From Pedobacter sp. (GTDB taxonomy: Bacteria > Bacteroidota > Bacteroidia > Sphingobacteriales > Sphingobacteriaceae): a stretch of DNA of 64,000 bases. Every line of letters begins with the position of its first letter. The stretch's first letter is position 1. The notes beneath the pieces were generated by a model that was not told where the DNA came from, did no database searches, and was given only the letters and a program-made list of their open reading frames with translations. Below, piece after piece: positions 41,995 to 50,299 of the stretch. Where the stretch lies: NCBI GenBank assembly GCA_031119475.1, contig JAVHXV010000002.1, positions 417,133-481,132 on the forward strand. The letters are read 5' to 3'. Made by a program: the position numbers and the translations under genes.

Positions 41995-42698
41995 TACAAC
42001 TGCCCCAGATAATCGGGGAACATTTCCCTCCAGATCGGCCAATCATGGTCGGCATTTTGCCTGATGTCCAGCCAATGGTTCATGCCCTTTTCATGGAGGA
42101 TGGCCGATAGCCGTTCATTGTCGCCCCGGCACATGTCGCGGTCGGTGGTGCCCAGCACGATCTTCATCTGCCAGAGTTCCGGATTGCGGTCGTTGGGCAG
42201 AAAATCGACCGGATTGTTAAAAAAGACATCATCATTATAAAAGCCATCCAGTTGGCCCTTGATGTCGAACGCGCCGCTCATGCTAAAAAGGTGGCTCACC
42301 ACCCAGGGATGCCTAAAGGCAAAATTCGCTGCATGGTAACCGCCAAAACTACAGCCCGCCGTGATGATTTTCTGATGCCCGGTTTCCTGTTTGGCCAAGG
42401 GAACCAGTTCCTCGAGTAAAAATTTATCGTACCAGATATGATTTTTTACCCGATCTACGGGATGGATTTCCTTATTGTACCAACTCAGTTTGTCGATTCC
42501 ATCTGGACAGTAAACTTTTACCTTTCCATCATTTACAAAACCTTGGATGGCATCCAACAGTTTGAAATCCTTGTTTTCATAATAGCTTCCCATGCTGGTG
42601 GGAAAGAGGATGATGGGATGCCCGCCATGCCCAAAAATGAGTGTTTTGATGTCCCCGCTCAAATTCTGACTGTACCATTCTTTTAGTTCTTCTTGCAT
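41994..42698 (-). CDS. alpha/beta-hydrolase esterase
   Basis: A 234-residue alpha/beta hydrolase of the esterase D-like group. The nucleophile elbow is AGCSFGGYHAANF (Ser at about 116), an acidic residue follows in GTTDRDMC (about 187), and the histidine is in NADHDWPIWREMFP (about 217). An oxyanion-type loop GHGGHPIILFPTSMGS is at about 23-38. No signal peptide is present, so it is cytoplasmic. It lies 287 bp upstream of the ATP-grasp gene, separated by four kinds of repeat, and is divergent from a second esterase. A role in releasing or transferring an acyl group in the ligase pathway is a guess from location. Confidence 0.85.
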   Translation of the reverse strand: MQEELKEWYSQNLSGDIKTLIFGHGGHPIILFPTSMGSYYENKDFKLLDAIQGFVNDGKVKVYCPDGIDKLSWYNKEIHPVDRVKNHIWYDKFLLEELVPLAKQETGHQKIITAGCSFGGYHAANFAFRHPWVVSHLFSMSGAFDIKGQLDGFYNDDVFFNNPVDFLPNDRNPELWQMKIVLGTTDRDMCRGDNERLSAILHEKGMNHWLDIRQNADHDWPIWREMFPDYLGQL

Positions 42699-42904
42699 AG
42701 TCTTTTGTTAGATGGATTGCTGGAATACAATTCGTTTTACTATAAACCAATAAGCAATCACATTTGTTGGAGCATTGGATAAAGCTTTCCTTTTTAGTTG
42801 CTTTAAGATAAAGAAACTTAAGCAAAAAGCAAAGTAATTCAGCTATAATCTGAATTGGATGTAAAATCTCAAACAGCATCCTACATTAGTTTTGAGACTA
42901 ATCG

Positions 42905-42912
42905 TACCTTTG
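42905..42912 (+). promoter_or_regulatory. -7-like element of the plus-strand esterase
   Basis: TACCTTTG matches TANNTTTG exactly and lies 27 bp before the ATG. No correctly spaced -33 box was found. Confidence 0.4.
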
Positions 42913-42939
42913 TAGCTGATTTTGTGAGAAAGCGATATT

Positions 42940-43755
42940 ATGTTTACGACCATACTACCAAGCGTTATTAAAACTACACACGAATTAACATCCACTTTTT
43001 TAAAGCGAACAGTCGAGCTGGATGTCTATCATCCCGAAGGCCTGATCGGACATGAAACCGTCAACCTGCTCCTGGTCAATGATGGGCAGGACCTCGCACA
43101 GATGGACTTCGAGCACCTGCTTGCTACCCTATACGAAAAATGGAAAATCGGCCCTACGGTAGTGGTGGGTATCAAAGCTGGTGCCGACCGCCTATTGGAA
43201 TACGGTGTGGCTGGCAGGCCCGATTTTAAGAAAAGAGGCAATAGGGCGCAGGCCTATTCCGATTTTGTGGTAAAGGAACTGTTATCCTTTATTCAGCGCG
43301 AAATCCCAATCCACATCAATGGGGAGCGCGCTTTTGCGGGATTTTCGTTGGGCGGATTGACGGCTTTCGACATCGCCTGGAAAAACGGCCAATATTTTGA
43401 TCGCGTAGGGGTGTTCTCTGGCTCATTCTGGTGGCGTAAAAAAGACCTGTCAGCAGGCTATACAGACAACGACAGGATCCTGCATGAAGTGATCAGAAAT
43501 ACTCCTGAAAAGCCCGATCTCAAGTTTTGGCTGATGACCGGCACGGCCGATGAGCTGGCAGACAGGAACGAAAATTTCATTATCGATTCGATAGACGATA
43601 CGATTGATGTGATCAAGGAACTGATGAAAAAAGGCTACCAACGTCCACAGGATATCTGCTACTATGAAATGGTGGGCGGAAAACACGAGGTGCCCACCTG
43701 GGCAATGGCCATGCCCAAATTTCTCCAATGGGCTTTTGCCAAAGACGGAAAATAA
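42940..43755 (+). CDS. alpha/beta-hydrolase esterase, second copy
   Basis: A 271-residue putative esterase (IroE/Fes-like group). The nucleophile elbow is AFAGFSLGGLTAFDIAW (Ser at about 136), an aspartate lies in GTADELADRNENF (about 205), and the histidine is in VGGKHEVPTWAMAMP (about 250). It has an oxyanion region at VNLLLVNDGQDL and no signal peptide. It differs clearly from the divergent esterase at 42698 but shares the same family fold. Two hydrolases next to amidoligases may suggest ester or amide processing of a small metabolite. Confidence 0.85.
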   Translation: MFTTILPSVIKTTHELTSTFLKRTVELDVYHPEGLIGHETVNLLLVNDGQDLAQMDFEHLLATLYEKWKIGPTVVVGIKAGADRLLEYGVAGRPDFKKRGNRAQAYSDFVVKELLSFIQREIPIHINGERAFAGFSLGGLTAFDIAWKNGQYFDRVGVFSGSFWWRKKDLSAGYTDNDRILHEVIRNTPEKPDLKFWLMTGTADELADRNENFIIDSIDDTIDVIKELMKKGYQRPQDICYYEMVGGKHEVPTWAMAMPKFLQWAFAKDGK

Positions 43756-43778
43756 CCACCAAGTATTTTTAGGCTTCT

Positions 43779-43812
43779 GGACTTTTCGACTTTTGGACTC
43801 TTCGACTCTTGT
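43779..43812. repeat. octad array (AGTCC family) reaching the EamA stop codon
   Basis: GAC occurs at 43780, 43788, 43796 and 43804, a strict period of 8. A decayed fifth unit leads into the EamA stop codon at 43815-43817. In the sense of the EamA gene the units read AGTCGAAG and AGTCCAAA. Confidence 0.85.
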
Positions 43813-43814
43813 GT

Positions 43815-44240
43815 CTAGTCAGTCTTAGCCAAAGCAATCAGCACTGCGCCGCACAAGACCAATGAGGCGCCGACCAACACCTGCCAGGTTACTTTTTCTT
43901 TCAAGAAAATAATGGAGAGCAGCACGGCAAATACCAGCGACGATCTTTCGATGGTGGTTACCGCCGAAGCGTGTCCCATGGAGAGCGCCTTGTAAGAGAA
44001 AAGGGTAGATAAAGTGGTGGCCACACCGGCGCCGGCCAAAAGCAGCCAATCTTTTTGTTCTATTTTCTTCAGCGCTTCCAGGCCTCCCTGGAAAGAAACG
44101 ATTGCCCAGGAAATGACGACTATCAAGATCGCCTGTATGGCAAAAGCGAGATTGGGGTCTACATTTTTGAGTCCGGCTTTTGTCAGCACAATGACCAAGG
44201 CTGCGGTAATGGCCGCTAGTATCGCATAAATGATCCACAT
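43815..44240 (-). CDS. single-domain EamA family transporter
   Basis: A 141-residue membrane protein with one EamA (DMT superfamily) domain and five predicted spans (about 2-20, 31-50, 65-83, 89-110, 117-136). Typical EamA transporters have two such domains, so this one is half-size and probably works as a dimer, as in small multidrug-resistance-like proteins. Recognisable stretches are SMGHASAVTTIERSSLVFAV and FLKEKVTWQVLVGASLVLCG. The substrate is unknown. It diverges from typA, with 163 bp between. Confidence 0.8.
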   Translation of the reverse strand: MWIIYAILAAITAALVIVLTKAGLKNVDPNLAFAIQAILIVVISWAIVSFQGGLEALKKIEQKDWLLLAGAGVATTLSTLFSYKALSMGHASAVTTIERSSLVFAVLLSIIFLKEKVTWQVLVGASLVLCGAVLIALAKTD

Positions 44241-44351
44241 AAAGGGCTAACAAACAACCGGGCATAGCGGTTTGGTAGATTTGGCAATTTATCAAGATCA
44301 AGATGTGCCTCTAACCGAATGCCTTACACATGGGCGCTATTCTCAAATCTC

Positions 44352-44382
44352 TTTAAAAGCCCAAATAAAAACCCTATCTTTG
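44352..44382 (+). promoter_or_regulatory. promoter of typA
   Basis: TTTA (44352-44355, one mismatch to TTTG), a 19-base spacer and TATCTTTG (44375-44382) form a good Bacteroidota -33/-7 pair. The ATG is 21 bases downstream. Confidence 0.5.
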
Positions 44383-44403
44383 CGGCAAATTTATAGGCAT
44401 TTT

Positions 44404-46212
44404 ATGCAAAAGATTAGAAACATAGCGATTATCGCACACGTAGACCACGGTAAAACAACTTTGGTCGATAAGATTTTACACTCTTGTTCCATTTTTCGTG
44501 ACAATGAGCAGACTGGAGATTTGATATTGGACAACAACGATTTGGAGCGTGAGCGCGGAATTACCATTGTTTCTAAGAACGTTTCGGTCCAATATAAGGA
44601 TGTAAAGATCAACATCATCGATACACCGGGCCACGCGGATTTTGGTGGAGAAGTAGAGCGCGTGCTGAAAATGGCAGACGGGGTATTGCTCTTGTGCGAT
44701 GCCTTTGAAGGAGCTATGCCGCAGACCCGTTTCGTTACACAGAAAGCACTTTCATTGGGATTGAAACCAATCGTGGTGGTGAACAAGGTCGATAAAGAGA
44801 ACTGCCGTCCTGAGGAGGTCTATGAACAGATTTTTGAACTGTTCTTTAACCTGGAAGCAACCGAAGACCAATTGGATTTCCCGGTCATCTATGGCTCTTC
44901 TAAACAGGGCTGGATGAGTACGGATTGGAAAAAACCGACTACCGATATCTTTGCTTTGCTAGATACTGTGGTAGAGGTTATTCCACCGGCACCATTTAAT
45001 GAGGGTACCCTGCAGATGCAGATTACCTCATTGGATTATTCGTCGTTTGTTGGCCGTATAGCCATCGGACGTGTACACCGCGGTGTAATCAAAGAAAACC
45101 AGCCGATCACCCTGATCAAGCGTGATGGCAAAATGGTTAAATCTAGGGTCAAGGAGCTATACACTTTTGAAGGCTTAGGAAAAGTAAAGACAACCGAAGT
45201 AAGATCTGGTGATATCTGCGCCGTAGTCGGTATTGAAGGGTTCGATATTGGTGATACCATTGCCGATTTCGATGCGCCAGAACAACTACCGGTTATCAAA
45301 ATAGACGAGCCGACCATGAACATGTTGTTCACCATCAACAACTCGCCATTTTTTGGTAAAGAAGGTAAATTGGTGACTTCACAACGGATCAAAGACCGTT
45401 TGATGAAGGAAATGGAAAAAAATCTTGCCCTTAAGGTTGTAGAGACCGAAGGCGCGGATTCTTGGCTGGTATACGGCCGAGGCATCCTCCATTTGTCTGT
45501 ACTTATCGAAACCATGCGCCGCGAAGGATACGAAATCCAGGTCGGACAGCCACAGGTAATCGTAAAGGAAATTGATGGCAAAAAACATGAGCCGATCGAA
45601 ACCTTGATCGTTGACGTGCCTGCTGAGGTTTCGGGCAAGGTAATCGAACTGGTGACGCAGCGAAAAGGAGAACTGTTGGTGATGGAGCCAAAAGGAGACC
45701 TGCAGCACCTCGAGTTCGAAATCCCATCACGTGGAATTATCGGCCTGCGCAACAACGTATTGACGGCAACTGCCGGAGAAGCGATCATGGCGCACCGCTT
45801 TAAAGCCTATGAACCTTGGAAAGGAACTATTCCCGGAAGGTTGAACGGGGTATTGATCTCGATGGACAAAGGCATGACCACTGCTTATTCAATCGATAAA
45901 TTGCAGGATAGGGGAAGGTTCTTTGTTGATCCGGGTGTCGACATCTACGAAGGACAGATCTTGGGAGAGCACATCCGCGACAACGACTTGGTGATCAACG
46001 TGGTGAAAGGAAAGGCACTGACCAATATGCGTGCTTCCGGAAGCGACGACAACGTAAGGATTGCACCTGCAATTAAATTCTCTCTGGAAGAAGCCATGGA
46101 ATACATCCAGGCCGATGAATACATCGAAGTAACGCCGGTGAGCATGCGTTTGCGCAAGATCTACCTTACCGAGAACGAACGTAAGATCAAAGGCAAACAA
46201 TTCCAGTCTTAA
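44404..46212 (+). CDS. typA: ribosome-associated GTPase TypA/BipA
   Basis: Translational GTPase TypA (BipA), 602 residues, involved in 50S assembly and growth under stress. G motifs are AHVDHGKTTLVDKI (about 12-25), DTPGHADFGGEV (G3) and VVNKVDKENCRPE (G4). The elongation-factor-like domains and the BipA-specific C-terminal domain follow, with ETMRREGYEIQVGQPQVIVK and EFEIPSRGIIGLRN. The chosen ATG gives the normal start MQKIRNIAIIAHVDHGKT, whereas the open frame upstream to 44272 contains the promoter. A perfect terminator follows. Confidence 0.96.
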   Translation: MQKIRNIAIIAHVDHGKTTLVDKILHSCSIFRDNEQTGDLILDNNDLERERGITIVSKNVSVQYKDVKINIIDTPGHADFGGEVERVLKMADGVLLLCDAFEGAMPQTRFVTQKALSLGLKPIVVVNKVDKENCRPEEVYEQIFELFFNLEATEDQLDFPVIYGSSKQGWMSTDWKKPTTDIFALLDTVVEVIPPAPFNEGTLQMQITSLDYSSFVGRIAIGRVHRGVIKENQPITLIKRDGKMVKSRVKELYTFEGLGKVKTTEVRSGDICAVVGIEGFDIGDTIADFDAPEQLPVIKIDEPTMNMLFTINNSPFFGKEGKLVTSQRIKDRLMKEMEKNLALKVVETEGADSWLVYGRGILHLSVLIETMRREGYEIQVGQPQVIVKEIDGKKHEPIETLIVDVPAEVSGKVIELVTQRKGELLVMEPKGDLQHLEFEIPSRGIIGLRNNVLTATAGEAIMAHRFKAYEPWKGTIPGRLNGVLISMDKGMTTAYSIDKLQDRGRFFVDPGVDIYEGQILGEHIRDNDLVINVVKGKALTNMRASGSDDNVRIAPAIKFSLEEAMEYIQADEYIEVTPVSMRLRKIYLTENERKIKGKQFQS

Positions 46213-46240
46213 TTAATCAGATAAAATTATCCTCATACCA

Positions 46241-46276
46241 AAGCCTGTAAGTTCAATCTTACAGGCTTTTATTTTG
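46241..46276 (+). terminator. rho-independent terminator of typA
   Basis: A perfect 11-bp stem AAGCCTGTAAG (46241-46251) with 46258-46268 has a 6-base loop and is followed by TTTATTTT. Confidence 0.9.
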
Positions 46277-46309
46277 AGCTAACTAGGAGCTCAATGGTAT
46301 TTAGTTCTT

Positions 46310-46341
46310 GGTTAACTGGTTAATCGTTTAATTGGTCAAAT
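46310..46341. repeat. octad array (GGTTAATC family)
   Basis: GGTTAACT, GGTTAATC, GTTTAATT and GGTCAAAT follow each other in strict 8-base phase. Confidence 0.8.
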
Positions 46342-46342
46342 G

Positions 46343-46371
46343 CCCTGTAGTAACACAAGTGTACTACAGGG
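46343..46371. repeat. isolated 10-bp inverted repeat between two arrays
   Basis: CCCTGTAGTA (46343-46352) is perfectly complementary to TACTACAGGG (46362-46371) around a 9-base loop. No T-run follows. Confidence 0.75.
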
Positions 46372-46433
46372 ACTGTGGACTATGAACTATGAACTGACAA
46401 CTATAAACGGTCAACTGTGAACTGAGAACTAGG
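46371..46433. repeat. heptad array (AACTGAG family)
   Basis: Nine contiguous 7-base units, GACTGTG, GACTATG, then AACTATG and relatives, ending AACTAGG. The units match those of the array between nuoA and nuoB. Confidence 0.92.
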
Positions 46434-46505
46434 ATGTAATTCTAACATTTTCATGGCAAAAAGAACTTATAGGAATATTAATTTTGTAATTATTAGGCGC
46501 TTGAT

Positions 46506-47384
46506 ATGTTTTTTGAAAAGATAGTTTCTTATCTGGGGAGCTTATTTTTGTCCCTGCTTTCGCTCTTGCCCCTGCGCATTCTGTATCTGCTTGCCAGGGC
46601 CATCCACTTTTTCTTGTATCGGATAAGCGGATACCGCCTGCAGGTGGTGCGCGAAAACCTGAGGAATTCCTTTCCAGAAAAAAGCGATGCCGAACTATTG
46701 GCCATTGAAAAGGAATATTACCGTTACCTGGCCAATCTGATCGTTGAAGTCATCAAGATGAACACGCTATCTCCCGCAGATTTAAAAAAACGCTTTGAAT
46801 TTAAAGGTGCCCAGGCCGTGGAGGCTTATTTGGGCCAGGGCAAAAGCGTGCTGCTCTGCGCCGCCCATTATGGAAATTGGGAATGGTGCAACATGGTGAT
46901 CGGCCTATGGTTTTCTGCCGATAATTATGCCATTTATAAGCCTTTGAGCAATCCGGTTTTTGATCATTGGTTTAAACGCGCACGAAGCAGGTTTGGCAAC
47001 AAGATGATTGCCATGAGACAGACCCTGAGGGCCTTGACCTCCGTAACCGACCGACCAACGCTGTTCAGCTTTGGAAACGATCAGGCTCCCGCAAGGAACG
47101 AGTCGCAATATTGGACCACGTTCTTGCACCAGGAGAGTTCCATCCAATTGGGCATCGAAAAAATAGCCAAGAAAACCGGGAGGCCGATATTTTACCTCAA
47201 TATTAAGCCGATCAGACGCGGCTACTATGAGGTGGTCTGCGATCCGATCTGCTTAGAACCCGAGAAAACCAAACCCTTTGAAATTACTGAGCTGCATACG
47301 CGCTACCTCGAAAAAATGATCGAGACAGTCCCGGCCTACTGGCTATGGAGCCATCGCAGGTGGAAGTATAAACCCCTAGTTTAA
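46506..47384 (+). CDS. lysophospholipid acyltransferase (LpxL/HtrB family)
   Basis: A 292-residue membrane acyltransferase of the lipid A biosynthesis late acyltransferase family. The catalytic HX4D/E motif is in AAHYGNWEWCNM (His at about 121), followed by the acceptor-site stretch FSFGNDQAPARNESQYWTTF. The N-terminal membrane anchor (about 8-40, LGSLFLSLLSLLPLRILYLL) is typical. It transfers an acyl chain to lipid A or to another lipid head group; in Bacteroidota the substrate is often less certain. The C-terminus ends in YWLWSHRRWKYKPLV, also a family hallmark. Confidence 0.88.
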   Translation: MFFEKIVSYLGSLFLSLLSLLPLRILYLLARAIHFFLYRISGYRLQVVRENLRNSFPEKSDAELLAIEKEYYRYLANLIVEVIKMNTLSPADLKKRFEFKGAQAVEAYLGQGKSVLLCAAHYGNWEWCNMVIGLWFSADNYAIYKPLSNPVFDHWFKRARSRFGNKMIAMRQTLRALTSVTDRPTLFSFGNDQAPARNESQYWTTFLHQESSIQLGIEKIAKKTGRPIFYLNIKPIRRGYYEVVCDPICLEPEKTKPFEITELHTRYLEKMIETVPAYWLWSHRRWKYKPLV

Positions 47385-47433
47385 AGGGACGAAAGTATAG
47401 GTTGCTGTATATGAATGCCAAGATTTGCTCCTG

Positions 47434-47465
47434 CACTTTGACAATCTTTAAAGATTGTCAAAGTG
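47434..47465. repeat. 32-bp perfect palindrome between convergent genes
   Basis: CACTTTGACAATCTTT is followed directly by its exact reverse complement with no loop base. It lies 49 bp after the acyltransferase stop and 20 bp before the DJ-1/PfpI stop. Confidence 0.9.
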
Positions 47466-47484
47466 TTGAGCGTGCAAGCCATTC

Positions 47485-48045
47485 TTAAGCATGCTGGCCT
47501 TCATGTACGCCCTCTGTAAATTCTTCGACCATCTTGTCCAAAAATGCAGGAAGGTCATCGGGTGTTCTGCTGGTTACCAGTCCTTGATCTACTACCACTT
47601 CCTCATCAGACCATTCTGCCCCCGCATTGATCAGGTCCTGCGAAATATTTTTAACCGAGGTCATTTTTCGTCCGGCCACAACTTCGGCATTGATCAAGGT
47701 CTGCGGCCCATGGCAGATGGCGGCAACAGGTTTCCCCGCCTCGAAAAAAGCCTTTACAAAAGAGAGGGCTTCTTCATTTACACGCAATTGATCGGGATTG
47801 ATGACCCCGCCCGGCAAGACCAGCCCATGGTAGTCATCAGCTGCTGCTTCGGCCAAGGTACGGTCTACCTCTACTTCAATGCTCCAATGGTCATGCTGCC
47901 AGGCTTTGATTTTTCCACTTTTAGAAGAAATGATGTGTACTTCTGCTCCTTCTTCCTTTAAACGTTTGACCGGTTCGGTCAGCTCTACTTCCTCAAAGCC
48001 CTGTTCAGAAAGTACGGCAATGCTGCGGTTACTTAATTGTCCCAT
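47485..48045 (-). CDS. DJ-1/PfpI family protein (YhbO-type)
   Basis: A 186-residue class I glutamine amidotransferase-like protein of the PfpI/YhbO group. Motifs are SEQGFEEVELTEPVKRL (catalytic Glu region, about 14-30), GLVLPGGVINPDQLR, and the nucleophile elbow VAAICHGPQTLI (Cys about 109). Family members act as chaperones or deglycases in stress, and the exact chemistry is disputed. It is monocistronic and convergent with the acyltransferase. Confidence 0.87.
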   Translation of the reverse strand: MGQLSNRSIAVLSEQGFEEVELTEPVKRLKEEGAEVHIISSKSGKIKAWQHDHWSIEVEVDRTLAEAAADDYHGLVLPGGVINPDQLRVNEEALSFVKAFFEAGKPVAAICHGPQTLINAEVVAGRKMTSVKNISQDLINAGAEWSDEEVVVDQGLVTSRTPDDLPAFLDKMVEEFTEGVHEGQHA

Positions 48046-48129
48046 AATACTGTTTTTTATAGATTGATACCTAAAAGACAGTAGCGGAAGAAATATTGTT
48101 TGTAAAAATTGAATTTATCTGGCCCAGCA

Positions 48130-48885
48130 CTAATCATTGGTACGTCGGTGCCTGATGTAATATTGCAGCAGATTGAGTGCGATAAAGATGTGGTTGACCA
48201 GATTGGGGATCAGGCCATAATAATGGCTCAGGATCTTAAAACGTTCCTTAAGACTTTCCAAGTGCTTTTGCTTCGACATGCCGCCCACCATATACTTGGC
48301 CACATACTGGTGCGTATTCACAATGTTGGATGATTTTTTGGCCGCTTTGATGATCCAGTCGATGTCTGAGCTGTACTTGTAACGAAGATCATAGGGAACG
48401 GTGAGGCTTCTTTTAATGTAGATGGCCTGGTGGCTGACATTCATCCCAAATTTGAAGCTGTGCCAATCGAAATGCTCGGGGGCACGGTGCCTGCGCTGCC
48501 CTAAACTTTGCCAGTTCTGATCGTACATTTCCGTTTCGCCATAATAGATGTCGCCCGATAAGGCAGATGCAAAGACATCCCTAACCGTATCAGGCGCATA
48601 GATTTCATCGCCAGAATTCATAAACAGCACATAATCGCCCGTGGCCAATGCCAGGCCTTTGTTCATGGCGTCATAAATACCCTGGTCATGTTCCGAGACC
48701 AAGGTGGAAATCTGCTCTTTGTAACGCGATAGGATTTCCAAGGTCCCATCGGTTGAGGCCCCATCGATTACGATATATTCGATGTTGGTGTAGGTCTGGT
48801 TGAGCACGGATAGGAGGGTTCGCTCAATGTCGTTGACATTATTGTATACCACTGTAATGATGCTGAGCTTGGGATTGATGGTCAT
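48130..48885 (-). CDS. glycosyltransferase family 2
   Basis: A 251-residue GT2-type glycosyltransferase of surface polysaccharide synthesis. The N-terminal GT-A domain has SIITVVYNNVNDIERTLLSV (about 8-27), YIVIDGASTDGTLEIL, and the acidic motif region VLFMNSGDEIYA (about 90-101). A C-terminal part contains HRAPEHFDWHSFKFG and a short hydrophobic end (LVNHIFIALNLLQYYI). Its start overlaps the stop of the upstream GT4 gene by 4 bp, so the two are co-expressed. The sugar donor is unknown. Confidence 0.9.
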   Translation of the reverse strand: MTINPKLSIITVVYNNVNDIERTLLSVLNQTYTNIEYIVIDGASTDGTLEILSRYKEQISTLVSEHDQGIYDAMNKGLALATGDYVLFMNSGDEIYAPDTVRDVFASALSGDIYYGETEMYDQNWQSLGQRRHRAPEHFDWHSFKFGMNVSHQAIYIKRSLTVPYDLRYKYSSDIDWIIKAAKKSSNIVNTHQYVAKYMVGGMSKQKHLESLKERFKILSHYYGLIPNLVNHIFIALNLLQYYIRHRRTND

Positions 48886-50210
48886 TTGGGCATGGCATTA
48901 AGTAAGCGGCGATACAATTCTTCGTGTTGTGCAGCAATAGTGGAGGGGGCAAAATGTTGGAGGATTGTTCGTCTGGCCTCTTTCTGCACCGCTTCACGGT
49001 CTTCATGTAAATAGATCCATTCGATTCCATCGGCCAGATCGGTGGCAGACCTATATTTGGCCAGATAACCATTCGATAGGTGTCTGACCATATCTGGTAT
49101 CCCACCTGTGGTAAAGGCAATCACTGGAGTGGCACAGGCCAGGCTCTCCATCACCGTGTTGGGCAGGTTATCTTCCAATGATGCCGTCACAAATGCATCA
49201 GCTGCGGCATAGCATTTGGCCAGGTGCTCATCTTTATTGATTGTTCCCAAAAAAATAGTCTTAAAAGGAAAGGTGATCGGGTTCTTTTCATCCTTATTGC
49301 CAAAGATTACGAGCACAATCTTTTCCTTTGGGATTTCTGGGCGGGCAGCCAGATCCTCCAGGGCCTCGATCAGGTAGGAGGTGCCTTTGTGTTTATCATT
49401 TTTGGAGGGCATAAAACCGCTCATGATCACAAAATGATCGGCAGGAATTTTTAAGATCCTTTTTGCCTCTGCCTTTACATAGGGTTTGAAGATATCGATT
49501 TCTATGGTGTTGGGAATCACTGATTGCTGGCGGATGCCCAATAAGCTGCTCTGTTTTACAGAATGGCCCATCCACGTACTGGGTGCAACGATGTGGAAGT
49601 TCAATTCTCCAAAGGCCTTTTGTTTCCTCAGCCAATTTCGGTGGGAGATGTCATTTTTTCCGCTAAGGCGTAGCAACGGACAATTGCCGCATTGCTGGTG
49701 GAAATGTTCGCAGCCATACCTTACATGGCAGCCGCCCGTAAAGGCATTGCTGTCGTGGAAAGTCCAAACAATGGGCTTCTCCAGTTCGGCCAATTGGGCC
49801 AACAGCCTGGGCGAAAGAAAGCCATGGTTGATCCAATGGATATGGATGAGGTCAGCGCTGGTTAGGGTGGGATGCCTGAAGATTGATTTTCCGAACCATT
49901 GTAGTGAAAACGGTGTTTTGAGGGCCCTTACAAAGATTTTGGCCAAATAGCGTTCGGCGATGATATTGAATATGGCGGCCATTTTCGCCAACAGGCTCCT
50001 GCTTAGGCTGGTAATAGATGGATCCTGGCCAAATTTATAGTACACCACTACTTCCGATTGGACGCCTATTTGGTTCAGTGCATTGCTCAAGCGCAGGCAG
50101 GCACGACCGGCACCGCCATTTCCATCATAGGTATTTAAGTGTACAATTTTCAAATCAACCAAAAATACATTTTTATTCAGCTTGTAAAAGGAATATTTTA
50201 GGTTTGGCAT
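48882..50210 (-). CDS. glycosyltransferase family 4 (GT-B fold)
   Basis: A 442-residue GT-B glycosyltransferase. The N-terminal domain opens with LKIVHLNTYDGNGGAGRACL, and IVWTFHDSNAFTGGCHVRYG with several cysteines follows (about 150-190). The C-terminal donor domain has VIMSGFMPSKNDKHKGTSYL, then the E-x7-E signature region SLEDNLPNTVMESLACATPV and TGGIPDMV. Starts are ATG 50210 or TTG 50153; the latter gives the conserved start LKIVHLNTYD. It overlaps the GT2 gene and belongs to the surface glycan region. Confidence 0.88.
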   Translation of the reverse strand: MPNLKYSFYKLNKNVFLVDLKIVHLNTYDGNGGAGRACLRLSNALNQIGVQSEVVVYYKFGQDPSITSLSRSLLAKMAAIFNIIAERYLAKIFVRALKTPFSLQWFGKSIFRHPTLTSADLIHIHWINHGFLSPRLLAQLAELEKPIVWTFHDSNAFTGGCHVRYGCEHFHQQCGNCPLLRLSGKNDISHRNWLRKQKAFGELNFHIVAPSTWMGHSVKQSSLLGIRQQSVIPNTIEIDIFKPYVKAEAKRILKIPADHFVIMSGFMPSKNDKHKGTSYLIEALEDLAARPEIPKEKIVLVIFGNKDEKNPITFPFKTIFLGTINKDEHLAKCYAAADAFVTASLEDNLPNTVMESLACATPVIAFTTGGIPDMVRHLSNGYLAKYRSATDLADGIEWIYLHEDREAVQKEARRTILQHFAPSTIAAQHEELYRRLLNAMPK

Positions 50211-50246
50211 CCCGCGATTAGCGTTAAGTATTTAACATATCGCTTT

Positions 50247-50274
50247 TATGCCATGCGCTATGCACTATTCATTT
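50247..50274. repeat. short heptad array upstream of the methyltransferase gene
   Basis: TATGCCA, TGCGCTA, TGCACTA and TTCATTT are four degenerate 7-base units. Confidence 0.55.
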
Positions 50275-50299
50275 CTCTTTTTTTCGTTTCTTTGTATCT

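Noticed and set aside
41871..42110. 79-codon frame across the dispersed repeat and heptad array
   Set aside because: Translated repeat, overlapping the esterase gene antisense.
42577..42879. 100-codon minus-strand frame upstream of the esterase
   Set aside because: It overlaps the esterase start in another frame, and its product has no recognisable features.
45036..45788. 250-codon reading frame antisense to typA
   Set aside because: Ser/Thr/Ile-rich shadow of the conserved GTPase gene; no recognisable domain.
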